Below, in pieces: positions 1 through 13,066 of a stretch of DNA of 64,000 nucleotides (its first letter is position 1; each line of letters opens with the position of its first letter). This stretch comes from Panonychus citri (lineage: Eukaryota; Arthropoda; Arachnida; Trombidiformes; Tetranychidae), in NCBI RefSeq assembly GCF_014898815.1, contig NW_026515546.1, forward strand, positions 2,838,501 through 2,902,500. The letters run 5' to 3'. The notes under the pieces were generated by a model. The model was not told where the DNA came from, did not search any database, and was given only the letters and a program-made list of their open reading frames with translations. The position numbers were made by a program, and so were the translations under genes.

Positions 1-92
1 GAAGATAATGATCATCACCATGATGATAATGATCATCACCATGATGATAATGATCATCACCATGATGATGATGATGATGATGATAACCATGA
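1..92. repeat. 21-bp tandem repeat running into (GAT)n
   Basis: About three copies of a 21-bp unit (gataatgatcatcaccatgat) followed by an uninterrupted run of GAT. The unit is itself nearly palindromic (ATGATCAT core). The array touches the window edge, so its true length is unknown. Confidence 0.85.
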
Positions 93-3000
93 GACAGAAA
101 ATATCCAGGATATACATTTACGAGGAATCATGATAATGAAATTGAAGGGAAACTTTGTTATTTTTTTTTATTATTATTTCGAAATGATGATTTCTTTTTA
201 CCTTTTTATCCCCAATTCTCAACCCTTCAGATGAACAATTTTTACCATAAGCATCATCATCATCATGGAAACTCAAGATTATATAAATCATCTGAAACTC
301 TGAATCATTATAAAAATGATGATAAAGAGATAAATTCTGCAATTGGAACAATTTCCTTGTCAGAATTCATGAGATATCTCATTGAATAAAAAACAGAATG
401 GTTAGATTTTCATGGAGATTTTTTTTCCCTCTCCCACCCTTCCAACCTTCATCCACTCCACATCCTCCACCAAGAACAATATAAATATACATTTTATTAT
501 TATTATTATTATTATCTACTTGGAGTATTATTTGTTTACCTGGAAGAGAAAAATTCAAATTTTCATCTCAATCAACTGAACCCTTTTCACATTATGAACA
601 TCGGGTGTGTCAATTTGCTATTCAAAATTGTTTTCCAATGAATTAGATATTTATTTATTGGGTTATATTAAATTTCACCCAAGTGATAAAATTGAATTAT
701 CATGTTGAATCAATAATAATATTCCGATTGGACCCAATGTCCAGTCTCTGTATTGTTTCAACCTTGAGGATAAATATGATCACATCATTCAGATAATATC
801 TGAGTTGGTCAACTGTTAACTTTCAACCAACTGACCATCATTGATTAGCCAATTGTCCTGTTTTCCTTAAATTAAGCAACTTGATTATCTTGATTATAAT
901 TGTGTCTTTTTCATTTCAAATCACGTAATCCCTTTAATCAGTTAAATATGTGAGTTAATCATTGTCATGATGTTTAATAATTGTAACGACTCTCCTATTG
1001 ATGATATTGTTGAAAGCAATTGTTAGTAATCAGTGATGATCATGATAATCAAGCAACCGGATCAATGAATTATTTTTATCTCGTTAATTTGATTATTGAT
1101 TGTTAATAACAGTTTCTTTTGCTTTCCTCATTGTCATTTAATCAGTAATCAGCTGAATACCTTTAATCATTTAGTCAGATCGACTAATTCATTTTCAATT
1201 TTCACTCAAGTTTCATTTGAATATCTCATGAAATTGAATCATGTATATGATTTGAGATTCAAATGATTAGCTAATCTAGTTAGTTAATCAATCACAATCA
1301 AAATTTAATATCTACAATACCAGATGATGAGTGATTAACTTTCAAGTTGCTATCAAGATTAATAAAGTTTAATTCACAGTTAATTGTTGAAAGTTTTGTT
1401 GTTTCATTTTCTTCTCGCGAATTGAATTAAATCAAACTGTGCGATAATCAAGAAACAACAATCAAATTTAATCATTTGTTGAGACTTGAGATTTCCTAAT
1501 GATTGTTATGTTAATGACAATCAACTTGTAGGATTATTTAAATTACTTATTATCCCTTGAGGTGATAATCAAATTAACAACAATCAATCAAGTTGATACT
1601 TAATTCATCTGGTTGATTATTGACGTCAACGAACCACAAATCAAAGTGAAACTGGTTAATTTAAATTCACTTGATTAAATCAATTGACGTAATCAGTTAA
1701 AGTTAATTGTTGCCAAAAGCTTAACAATCAGAGCGCCAGCAATCATCATGATAATATTAATCATAACAATTACTGTTCAAATTTAAATGATCACTTTTAA
1801 TTGTTACTTAATCGCCAATGATAATATATGAAAATATTTGAACAATTAACTTTAATGATGAAAGGATTGGGAATATAAATGATCTTATCAATGATGATTA
1901 ACTGATCAATTGTGATCATAATCAGGTAATTGTTTCACTGGAAACATTAACAATCAACGTAAGTTATTAAAAGGTTAATATAATGATCAACTTGCCTGAA
2001 GGTTAAAAGGTAAAAAAAACAACATCAAAATCTGATCATGAAACCAAAATGTGAACAATTAATGATTGGATATCAATCAGGTAATCAATGAATCAACTAA
2101 ATTGCGGAGAAAAGTTTTCACAATTTAAATCAATCAATCGGTTAATCAACAAGTTAACCAGTAATTTGAAGACGGAGGATCAAATTAAAATGATGAACAA
2201 TTAACTTTACATGGAGACGAGGAGGTAAACAGGGTGTGGATTTGAATTTCAATGAATCTGAACTTTTGCAAGGAAAAAGTTGAGTTAATTGAAATTAATC
2301 AGATAAAATATTTAATTGTGATGATTATTAACCAAGGTGAGATTTAATTGTCGATCAGAAAAGTAATTAATGAGTCGATGATTACAATTATCGCTTCTCA
2401 AATAGTAGTTTTGATTTTTTTTTCGGCAAATGGAAAAATCTAAAATTCTGGTTTTCTCATTTGCTGATTATTTCCATCATGAAATCTGATCTTATTATTA
2501 TTGTGATCATCATGATTTTCTGATTATCATTCTGATTCCTTGACTTTTCTCATGTTATCACTAATAAACATATCTTATTACAGATAAAAATATTTTCTCG
2601 TATTCTTTTTCATTATGTAAGTTTATTGTATCTCATTTTAGATGAATATGAATTCGTCTTTATTTCAGAACTTTTTTTTTCTTTCTTTTCTTACCTGAAG
2701 TTTCATCATGATCATGATGATAACTTTTTGCATTCATCATCTATCATCATAATCTTCCTGGAGGATAAATGATAACGGTTAACTCCCAGTTAACTCCCCT
2801 GAATAATCATCATCATGAATGGATCTCATGAATAACCTTGAATATTTGAATAAGTTTTTGGTGAATGAAAAAAAAGTAGAAAAAAAGTTCTGATTCAATA
2901 GATAATCTAAATTTTTTCGAGAAAACTTTATTCACTTGATCAACATGAACAACCAATGGAAATATTAATAAATTTCATCATGTATTGACACTGAACTTGA

Positions 3001-4883
3001 GATATGGAAATGAATTGACAGATACTTTGCCAGGGAAGAGTAAAGTAAACTATTCAGAACTTTTTTCTTGTTCTCAATTATAATTTTCCTAAATAATCAT
3101 TTTGAAGTGAATCAATTTTCAAGGTTAATCCTTCATTCAACTTGATGATTATCCTCATGATCAGATCAAACAATCATCATGAGCTTTTATCTTATCATGT
3201 TCATTTTACTTGTATTATGTTTGATATAAATAAATACTCAAAGTCGTAGAGTAGAATAAAACTTTCATCAGTCTCTCATGAGATTTACAGGGTAAAATTC
3301 ATGATCATGGTGATGAACAGTAAATTAGTTGAACAAGAGAAACGTTTTTTCCGCATCTCATTCAAACCAAATCTTTAATTTCTTCATCCTCATTTTCACT
3401 CTCACTTTGATACCTTTTATAATAAAAGTACATTTATCATGGTAGATCAACATGATGAATGAACAAAGTCACCTTTGAATTCAAAGAAAGAGAAGAGAGA
3501 GAGAGATAGTTCAGATTCTGAACCACCCATAGTCACCACACTCAACAGAAAACTCAACAAACATGATGAGTTACATTTGGAAAACTTTTTTCCCCGAAAT
3601 CAGTTAACAACTTTCTCTTAGCAAAGCATAAGTTTAAATAAAAGATGAATCCATTATCATGCATGATGATGATGAAGATGAAGATGATGAGTAGAGGGAT
3701 GAGGATAAGGGATGATAAAAGAAGAAGAGGAAGAAGATTAAGAAACTGTTAAAGAAAGAGTAAGAATAATAATGAGACATAAATCATTGGAGCAAAGAAA
3801 GTGGGTCAAATTTTGTGAGTCTGGATGAAAATTCTGGGGATTCAGTTGAAATTCAGGGTGAGAGTGATAAAAGAAAACTTATCATCATCATCGTGCAAAT
3901 TTTACTCAAAAAAATGAAACAATATTAACTTTATCTCTCTGTCTCACTTTAGCTCCCTGACGATTGTAACATTTGAATAAAAGTTCATTTTCATCTAATT
4001 TCAATTGAACAAGAATATTGTTGAGAAAAAGTATAATCATCATGCACATATCATGTTGATGATAATTTATATATTCATTTATATAAATCAATCAGAATTT
4101 AACTTATCAACATTAAAACAGAAATGAAAAAGTTTTCATGGTTGTATGAAAGCCAATGAATTCATCATCATCATCATGGGTTCTCATCAACTTCTCATGG
4201 TGACGATGAAAAGGATTGAAATGTATTCAGAATGATGAACAATAAGCATGAGGGAAAAGAATAAGAAACTTAAGAGAAAAAGAGAAAAATAAGATAAAAA
4301 GTTCAGTTCCATGTGAAAAGTTTCTCTACATAATGTAAAGCAAAGGAGAGAATGAGAAAAAGCAAAAATTTCAATCGAAACTCAGAGTTACCATGAAAAA
4401 TACATGATGATGACAGATTTTAACTTAACTATGGAAATATGTATGTTAAGTGAAGCAAAGAGGAAACAAACTCATGATGACGAAAGACAAAACAGTTATC
4501 GTTTTATTAATAATCTGAAAGACTGAACTTTTTTTACCATCACCCTGACATCATGTCAATGTTGATTCAAACTCTTTATTTGCTAACCAAGTCAGATACA
4601 AGACATTTCATGATACCCACCATGAAATTTTGCCTCTACTTTTGTTTCGGTGATCATTTTAGTTGGAAAAAAATAACAACAACATATATACAAATCATCA
4701 GCAATCAAAATCAACTTCATGAATCCATGAAGCTCATATGAAATGTAATCAATGAATATAAATAAAACTGTTTCCAGTTAAATTCATGGCAATAATATTT
4801 TCATCTCGGTTACCGATCATTAATTTAACGGGGATCATGATAGTGATGATGAATAGCAAGATGAAGATAGTCATGAGGTTATC

Positions 4884-4888
<5 letters not shown>
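93..4888. other. Gene-poor AT-rich stretch
   Basis: No coding exon could be supported on either strand. The sequence is dominated by short recurring words: TTAATTGTT/AACAATTAA, TTGATTGTT, ATCATGAT palindromes and TCATCATCA runs. Short open frames here are low in complexity, lack recognisable motifs and are not flanked by convincing splice sites. A regulatory role cannot be judged from sequence alone. Confidence 0.6.

Positions 4889-4918
<30 letters not shown>
4889..4918. repeat. (GA)15 microsatellite
   Basis: Perfect GA dinucleotide run of 30 bases, one of many GA/CT tracts in the window. Confidence 0.95.
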
Positions 4919-4921
<3 letters not shown>

Positions 4922-6607
4922 GAAAATTCATTTGGAATCAGAGAGAAAATAAAAAAGTTCTGAACGAAAAAAAATCGATTTTCCCAGGTAAATGCTTCAA
5001 GGCTTCGCTACTGTTTCATTTTTCCCTTCAACTAACCTTCACCTCCACCACCATGATGATCATCTGATATGTTCAATGGTATGAACATAAAAGGTACAGT
5101 TTATTATAACCAATTTACAGTTGAATTACCTGAAACATTTTCTTCGTTCATGTGATACTTTGAGAAATAAACATTTTCCACCAACATCATGCTGATTATC
5201 GTCCATGATATTGAATTATGAGCCCAATTTATCTCAAATTTTGTATGAGTAATTTTTTCTTCTTCTTTGCTTCTTAATAGCAAATGAGCTACATGATAAG
5301 TTCATTATGGAGCAATCGAAAGGTTGATTAAAAATTTTGAGGCAAGAATTTGGTTCAGTTGAAAATTACAAAATTTTCCGAGAAAAAATAATGACTCACA
5401 TTCTGAAAATTCATCAAAAAAAATATACACAGAGAGAGAAAGTGGAAGATAAAATGATCATCTTCATCTTCATCATCATCATTAATATTATTGTTTTTAT
5501 GATCATCATTAGTTTTCCAGGTTATTATTTTTACTTCAACATTTTATTCAACATAATCTCATGATGAGATATATACATTATCAAATATTCATGAACTCAG
5601 ATGAGTCTCAGTTTTATCGTTTCCATGATGAAGGGAATAAATTCTGTGAAAGTTTCTTCATGATCTTCATTGAGTAACTTAAGTTATCGTCTCTTTCTTT
5701 TTAACTTAACAAGCTTTCGATTCTAATAAATTAATTATTATCATAATAAAAGAATGATGGAGATAAGGAGGAAGAATATTCTCTTTGAGATGATGTTCGA
5801 AAAAAAAATTTCGCTCATTCGAGTGGAAAACGAGAAGAAAAAAGTTCTGTTCAGTAGAAGGAAATTTTTTTCTTTTTCCTGAAAGATGAAAGTTAATTTA
5901 GATTCTGATTGATAAACTTGATTAAATGATCGACTAATTATCTGGGAGTTAATCATGATAAACAAATTCTGGAATTGGAATTTGAAAATTTCCAATTCAA
6001 TCATTGGATAAGTTAATGAATGTCTAGACATTTGGGTTCAGGTAAATGGTGAATATTATGATTATTATATTTTCCATGAATTATCATGACTATGAGTTGG
6101 TTTTACTCCCAGATTATTATTATGATATTTCACCTTTTTCATGATGAAAATCATGATCATGACTCATGATAATTATGATGGAAAATTTGAAATCGTTGAA
6201 GTTGAATTAACTTGACATTCAATCAAAATTTATGATCAACACTTTTCACCATGAAAATCAGAATATCTTAATCTGATTGAACAACATTAATCTTATGGAT
6301 TGAGTTAATCCTGATCAAAGTTCAGTGTCTCATGGGTTTGATTGATTGTAAACAAATGTCTTTCAATTTGATTCATTAATCACTACAATTTAGGGTCAGA
6401 ACTTTTCATCATCATCACCAACATCATCTCTTGACATCATTTCATGAGTAAATAATGATAAGAAGAATCATCTACCTGAGAAGGAAAAAAGAAAAAAAAT
6501 TCTCCAGAGAATTGAATCAATCGAATCTGAAAGAAATTATCGAAAGAACTTTTTTTTTTTTTTCTATCAATTTAAAAGTTAACCTTTCCATCCTCATCTT
6601 TTTATTA

Positions 6608-6672
6608 TCTTCATCTTCATCCTCATCTTCATCCTCATCTTCATCCTCATCTTCATCCTCATCTTCATCTTC
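6608..6672. repeat. 12-bp minisatellite (TCTTCATCCTCA)n
   Basis: About five tandem copies of a 12-bp unit alternating TCTTCA and TCCTCA. It explains the poly-Ser open frame on plus and the Met/Lys-rich frame on minus, neither of which is a credible gene. Confidence 0.9.
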
Positions 6673-7614
6673 ACATGAAATCCTTTCACAGAAAATGAAA
6701 AGTCATGGTAAGAATCAATTCTGAGATAAAATTTAATAACAATCAAGTTAAATAATGTATTGATTATGAACATGATTAAATTGATTGTTTGATAAATCAT
6801 CGATTGATTTGTTCAACAGTCAATTGATTATCTATCAATACAAAAATGATTAAATTTAATTGATGATAACAATTTAAGTGACCAGATAATTGACAGTTAT
6901 TAGTTTTGTTAACAGAGTTAAATTGGTTATTCCAGTAACTAAATTAACTAAATCATGTTAACTTGATATTAATGATTAGTAAACTGATCATCATTGAATA
7001 TTAATTATTCACGATAATGTTTATTGAATCAACAGAAAACAAAAACAAACGTTTCAATCAACTTGATTTTAAATTGTTGTTAAATTATTAATTTTGACAG
7101 GAAACTTTTAATCAACTCCCAAGTGAGTTAATTGTCAAACTTGAAACACAATTAATTTGATTCAAGTTAATCCAAACTTATCAAAGTCTATTAACTTTTA
7201 ATTGTGATCGAAAATTTTACTTTTCTCTTGACCTCTTGAAACAGAAACAGGTTGATTGTTGTTTATCATTTAATTAACTTCCACTGATTGATTGTAACAT
7301 GGACCAATTTAATTGTTCAGTTAAAAGATAATCTGGCATAAAGGGTTAATTGTTTTCTTTTTAATTGTTTCAAGAACAAAAACAAAACTACAGCAACAAG
7401 AGATAAATTTGGTAATTTGATTTTTAACATTGTTTGCTTTTAGATTGTAAATACAATTTAATTGCAGGTAATTTAGTGTTAATTGTTAGAGTTGTTGTTG
7501 TGTATGATTAGATTATTTCAGATTTTGGTCCATCATTGGTGCTGTGAGATTTTCATTGGAGTGATTAATATGTATATATAAATTGTTCAGATCTTAATCG
7601 GTGAATATTAAGTG

Positions 7615-7617
<3 letters not shown>

Positions 7618-7655
<38 letters not shown>
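7618..7655. repeat. (GA)19 microsatellite
   Basis: Perfect 38-base GA/AG run. Confidence 0.95.
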
Positions 7656-7660
<5 letters not shown>

Positions 7661-8680
7661 CACCTAAGGTGATTGGAAGATGAATAGGATAACAGTGATT
7701 ATGATACAATCCAGAATCGATGATGGTGATAATTATAACAATAGTAAATTTATCAGGAAAAAAATATAATCAAAAATAGTTGAAAGGAAAACAAATGAAC
7801 AGTTATAAATATGAACAGGTGAATGTAACTGTTTGTGGTGTGTATGTTTAGTGATAACAATGATAATAATAACATTAAGATATATATATTTATGTATATG
7901 CATAATTATGTAATTAATTATGATGTGAGTTAAATGCGAACGTGTCAACAATTTAGTTGCATCATCATCTTTATCTTTCTTACTCTTTCAACGTAAAAAC
8001 CTATTATTATCATGGACACACATAAACATGATGAATACTTATATTGTTCATCTGACTGAGTATAAATTATATCTCTCATTTTTTTATCATCCTCATTTCT
8101 TGTCATCCTCCTCTTGTAATAATCTTTGATCGTCATCATATTGTCATCTTCCTGTGTGTGTGTGATAATGTCTCTATCCTCCTCTTTGTAATTTCAGCTC
8201 TTTTTACTTTTGTCTTGGTTCATTTTACGTCTTCTTCCTTGTGGCTCTCTCCTTATTGTCATCATCTTCATCTTTGTTTATTTATAATCTTTTTTATGTC
8301 TCTCTCTCTCTCTCTCTCACTCACTCACTCACTCATTCACTTTCTCTTCCTCTAGAGATATTTATGTAATAATGTCAATATAATATATACATAAATTACT
8401 AAGAAATGTTGATGATAATTGTTATTGTTTGGCCTTTTAATTGAGTGATGTAGGTGTTGGTTTGTTGATGATGATGAGAGTGGGAGATGGATGAATATGC
8501 ATATTAATTTGAATTATGTTCATTCATTTAATGTAACAATATTTTTGTGTTTTCTTCCTTTACTGTTGACATCATCATCTACTGATTCCTCCGGAACTTG
8601 AGATAATATCATAATTATTGCTGATTTTATGGAGATTTTTTTCCCTCTCTCTCTCTCTCATACATTTATCATTGTGAAGT

Positions 8681-11154
8681 TTACAGGTCACTTATTATTT
8701 GGTTTGTCACAAATTCTGGGTTAACATAGGTGAAACCATTAAATTCATTTCCTGACATAATACTAATTATCGATGGATCTGAAGGTGTTAGTGTTGGCCT
8801 GGCATTGGTAAAAATGGGATCAAAATTTTCAGCTGATCTTGGATTACGAACTTTAGGTATAAAGGGAGGTTGAATTTCACGAGCTTCCACTTTAGCCCAA
8901 TCAATACGACGGAAAAATGGATGACCACGAACTTCAAATTCTCCATTACTCCCACAGCCTAATCGTTTACTCGGATTCTTGGTCAGAAAACCTTTACACG
9001 CTTCTTTGGCCTCTTTAGAAATTGACTTAGGATAGGAGACACTTTGCTCGGTTATCGAGGTAAACAAGTCTTCCTCATCTTCACCATCGAACGGAGGTTG
9101 ACCTACCAACATTTCGTAAAGTAAAACACCATAAGCCCACCAATCAACCGATTTACCATAAGGTTGATATAAAATAATTTCGGTGCAATATAATCAGGTG
9201 TACCACAGAAAGTACGAGTTGTCTTTTTATCGTCAATACCGTCTTTACACATTCCAAAATCGGCAATTTTAATGTGACCTTCAGCGTCCAATAAAATATT
9301 ATCCAACTTGAGATCGCGGTAAATGATTCCTCTCTCATGGAGGAAAAACAAACCGATAGCAATTTCAGCGGCATAAAAAACGGCAACAGGTTCCTTGAAT
9401 TTACCACATTGTTGAATCTGGAACATAAGATCACCTCCGTTGACATATTCCATGACAAAATAGAGACGATCGAGTGTTTGGAAACAGGAATGTAATTTCA
9501 CAAGGAAAGGCGGTTTACCGGACAAGGCTAGAACTCTCTTCTCGATTATTGCACATTCAGCATCATCATCTTGAATGAGAACGTCTTTTTTTAAGATTTT
9601 TATCGCATAAAGTTCATTGGGTGATGATTTTTTCTCAGCTAACATAACCTTACCAAATGAACCTTTACCCAATACCATTAGGAAATTAAAATCACTGGCA
9701 CTTATTGGCTTTTTACCGTCAACACCGACGGTGGTTAAATTTTTCATGGTACTTGATAAACCTTCAGTTGAGATTATGGATGCACTTGGATGACGTTTAT
9801 TCAAATTTAAAGCTCGATTATAACTTTCAACCAATTCTTGATCAGCTGGTGGAATCATAACATTGTAAAATTCACCCTCTTCTTCAGTTAGAAGTTTAAA
9901 CCAACCTTCAACGGGTTTCTTGATAATCTCTGATATACCAAATGAAAGTGAACCCATAAAATCATTTCGAGAGGTTCGATCCCAGTCCCAAACACCGATA
10001 TATAATCGACGATCTTTATCCTCCTTTTTAAGATCAAAATATAATCTCTCATTCCAAGTAGGATTAAGTGAACCCTTAATTAGATGAGTTTTTCTTTTAG
10101 CACTATCCTTACCTTCCGGTATTAGTTTACATTTAACGTAAGGATCAGATAGACCATTTGGATCCATTGGAATTAGATTAGCCGCTTGACGAATCTCACA
10201 AACTAAGGTTAATGAGTCAATATCATAATTAACGTCATTTATGGTAAGTGTATTGACTAATGAGTTGTTCATTGAAGGAGATGGTGAACATGTTGTAGTT
10301 GTTGTAGTTGTTGTAATAGTTGATGTAGTTGAAACTCCTGAAGTTGAATTGGTTGAAAGCGACGTTGCCGTTGATGAAATTGGTACTATTGATGTTGGTG
10401 CAAGTGGTTGTGTTGGTGATGGTGTAGTAGCAGTTACACTTGTTCCAGTTATTAAAGAGGAGGAGGTGGTGGTGGTGTTGTTGTTGTTGTTGTTGTTGTT
10501 GGTAGTGGAAACTGTTGCTGGTGTTGGAGAAATATTTGAGGAATTTGAGTTTGTTGATATATTAGCAGTTGATGTTACTTTTGGTAATGATGTTGATGAA
10601 GCTGAAGATGAAGACGATGATGTTGATCCTGTTGATATAAAATGGGTTTTACGTGAGCTTTCAGGTAAACTTTTCTTTGGTAGACAATAAACTTTCAATT
10701 CTATTCGACCTCTTCTCTCGGTGAAATCACATCCACACAAATTGGGAACATTTTCTTTGCATCTTTTATGAACATTCATATCACAGGCTGAACACCTGAG
10801 TCCCTGATGGATGATTCCATATAATAGGGAGCCACATTGGTCACAAAAGGTTGGACTTGTGTAGGTGTGAGAACTAAACTTATGTTGTCGACGTTCATCT
10901 CCATCACGATTATCAGCACCAGGGCAACTAAAGGAGACAAATGAATGGCACCGCTTATGAACAACAAGGGCACATATTGAACATTGGAAACCCTGTTTAC
11001 CAATACCCCAAATAAATTCTTTACAATGGCAACAAAATGTTGGTTGTGGAAAAAATCGCGGAACAAATTTGTGACCTTTAACGTCGATAACATTTTTCTT
11101 TTTAAGAGCACCTTTACGATGAACTTGCTGTTGAAATCCAGTGGAAGAACTCAT
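8681..11154 (-). CDS. Conventional protein kinase C (single exon, one frameshift)
   Basis: Ca2+/diacylglycerol-activated Ser/Thr kinase that translocates to membranes. Reading from Met at 11154: pseudosubstrate RKGALKK (residues ~13-19); C1A (~28-77) and C1B (~91-140) zinc fingers with the H-C2-C2-C2-H-C spacing; C2 from ~148, with Ca2+-binding Asp residues in MDPNGLSDPYV and WDWDRTSRNDF; kinase from ~479 with GKGSFGKV (486-493), catalytic Lys509, YRDLKLDN, DFG (622-624) and activation-loop Thr638. The C-tail has a turn motif (TLTPSD) and a hydrophobic motif (FNGFTYV). C1-C1-C2-kinase order plus Ca2+ ligands marks a conventional, not novel or atypical, PKC. Two anomalies: the frame breaks once after GTPDYIAP (about 9180-9183), where a single missing G joins residues 1-648 to the remaining frame, and ~140 Ser/Thr/Asn-rich residues interrupt C2. 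With the break bridged, the length is ~824 residues versus ~670-700 usual; the insert accounts for the excess. The alpha/beta/gamma subtype cannot be decided. Confidence 0.95.
9180..9183 (-). other. Single-base frameshift in the PKC kinase domain
   Basis: The upstream frame reads GTPDYIAP and then leaves the family sequence. One base later the family sequence resumes (EIILYQPYGKSVDWW and onward) in the neighbouring frame and runs undisturbed to the stop at 8681. The minus-strand context is GCACCGAAATT where GCACCGGAAATT is expected, so one G of a GG pair is missing. No intron fits in a one-base gap. Either a sequencing or assembly error or a recent real mutation. Confidence 0.85.
10267..10686 (-). 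other. Low-complexity insert coding inside the PKC C2 domain
   Basis: Encodes about 140 residues of Ser/Thr/Asn (poly-N, poly-T and poly-S runs) from roughly residue 157 to 296. It separates the first C2 strand (GRIELKVY) from the next (DSLTLVCEIRQAANLIPMD), which are nearly adjacent in typical conventional PKCs. The frame is open throughout, so a retained intron cannot be excluded from one genomic sequence. Confidence 0.75.
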
Positions 11155-11173
11155 ATTGATTATATTGTATATT

Positions 11174-11181
11174 CTAAGTAA
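11174..11181 (-). other. Possible 5' UTR splice acceptor of the PKC gene
   Basis: On the minus strand TTACTTAG lies about 20 bases before the PKC start codon, suggesting that the 5' UTR is spliced and the promoter lies further away, between 11.2 and 13 kb. Weak on sequence alone, since the polypyrimidine tract is poor. Confidence 0.25.
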
Positions 11182-13034
11182 TCAGATATAAACAAAGATG
11201 ATGGTGATGATGATTTATCGGCTTGAGAAACAATAAAATGAGCAAATCAATTGATCCAATTTCACACCTAAAATAATTACAAAAGAATAGTGATAAAGAG
11301 AAATAAAACATATAAGATATATGAAATTTTCTAATAGATAAATTCATCTAATTCTATCAAAAAGGTGAAGAAAAATGATGAATAATCGAGAATAAATACT
11401 TTACCTTGTTAATCCTTTGACTCTTTTGACTATGGATTAAGAGAATACAGTTAGTATAATTTGTAGAAACATCAATTGATCACAATTAGAGATTATAACA
11501 AAAATCTATCGATTTAAATGTTCAAATGAATTGTTGTTGAATAAACTGAATTTGTGAACGTTTTTGTCTCAAAGGCAGACATACAATAGAAAGTGAGAGT
11601 TTTGGATAGAGAGAGAGAAGGAAAAATCAAATGTAATTACACACAAATAGAATCAATTTTCAACTGATAAAAGTAGAAAAGGTTTTAAAGAGTTGATAAT
11701 AACAAATGAGAAAATGAAACAAAATAGAATAGAATATAAAAACAACAAGAGAAGAAACAAAAAATAGAATTGAATTTCACTTTAAACACGTTGTTCCAAT
11801 TTTCCAGCAATCAGCATATTTATAAGAGAAAAAAGAAGAAAAATTGATGATGTCAAAGGCGAATTTAATTTGTTCTCTTTCTGGGTTTTTCTTCTTATTG
11901 TCCACCATTAAAGACATAACAGTTTAAACATAACGGAAGAAAAGCTTATGACTAATGATGACGGTGAGTTATGGAGTAGAAGTGATTGTTGTTGTGGTGT
12001 TGGAATATATGATGATTAGTAAGGTGGAAAGGATGAGAGGAAGAGATTATTTGACATGAGAATCAAACCACAAAAACGTTAACCAACAATAATTTATCAA
12101 CACTCAACAGAAAACGCACCAGAAGAAGGAAGATAAATAGACAAGTTGTTTTGAAAGAGAAGAAGCAAAAATGAAACAAAATAGAAGAAAAAAAAACAGA
12201 GGATGAAAGGGAGGGAGAAAAAGAGATGAAATTTACGTCAAAATGATAAACCGGAAAAAGCAGTAGTTGTTTAGTTGATGATGGAGAGAAAAAGATTGAA
12301 AGAGAAGGCAGAAAATTCAAAATAAAACGATATTGAGGTGATAGCGTTAAATTTGACTATTGGTGTTAATGATGTGGTGTAGGAAGAGAAACATGGTAAC
12401 ACACAATGTGGAAGATGATGAGATGAGGATGAAGGAATGATGATGATGAAAATAAGGCAAATAGAGAGGAGATTGAACAGAGAAGAGAGAGAGAGAGAGA
12501 GAATTGAAGAAAAAGTTTCAACAGATGATGAGGAAGAACGAATAGATTGAGATGAATGAGAAAATGATGATGATGATGTTGTTGTTGTTGTTGTTGTTGT
12601 TGATTCGGTTGATGATATTTGAGTGGTGTGAATGATGAAGATGATATTGAGATGAGTAAGAAAAAAATAGAAGAACTAAAAAAAATCAGTTAACGTTGAA
12701 GAAGAAGAAAAAGTAAAATGAAAAAGAAGAGAAAACAACTTGACTCATCAACAGTTGCTTGCTGACAGAGAGAAAGGCAAAGATAAAACTCAAGTTACTT
12801 TTCTCTCTCAGCCTCAGGCCTCACTCAGAATTTATCACATCTCACTCAGTCTCTTTCTATTTTACATCATCATCAGAATCTTCCTTTCGTCCTACTTCGA
12901 AAACAGAATTTTCTTTCTCTCTCTCTCTCCCTTTCTCTGCGCGCTCTCCTCATTATTTTTCTTCTTCTTTCTCACCTTCTCTCACTCTTCTTTCTCCATC
13001 ATCTCTGTCTACATTTTTTTCATCTCTCTCCCTC

Positions 13035-13066
<32 letters not shown>

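Larger units (their letters stand above)
4919..8680. other. Gene-poor AT-rich stretch downstream of the PKC gene
   Basis: No supported gene. It contains a 12-bp minisatellite, a GA tract and a CT/CACT tract (about 8298-8340), which are the sources of the apparent Ser- and Lys/Met-rich open frames. The last few hundred bases are the likely 3' UTR of the minus-strand PKC gene. Confidence 0.55.

Noticed and set aside
10241..10690. 149-residue Val-rich open frame on plus
   Set aside because: It is the opposite strand of the Ser/Thr/Asn-coding insert of the PKC gene, so it is a composition shadow.
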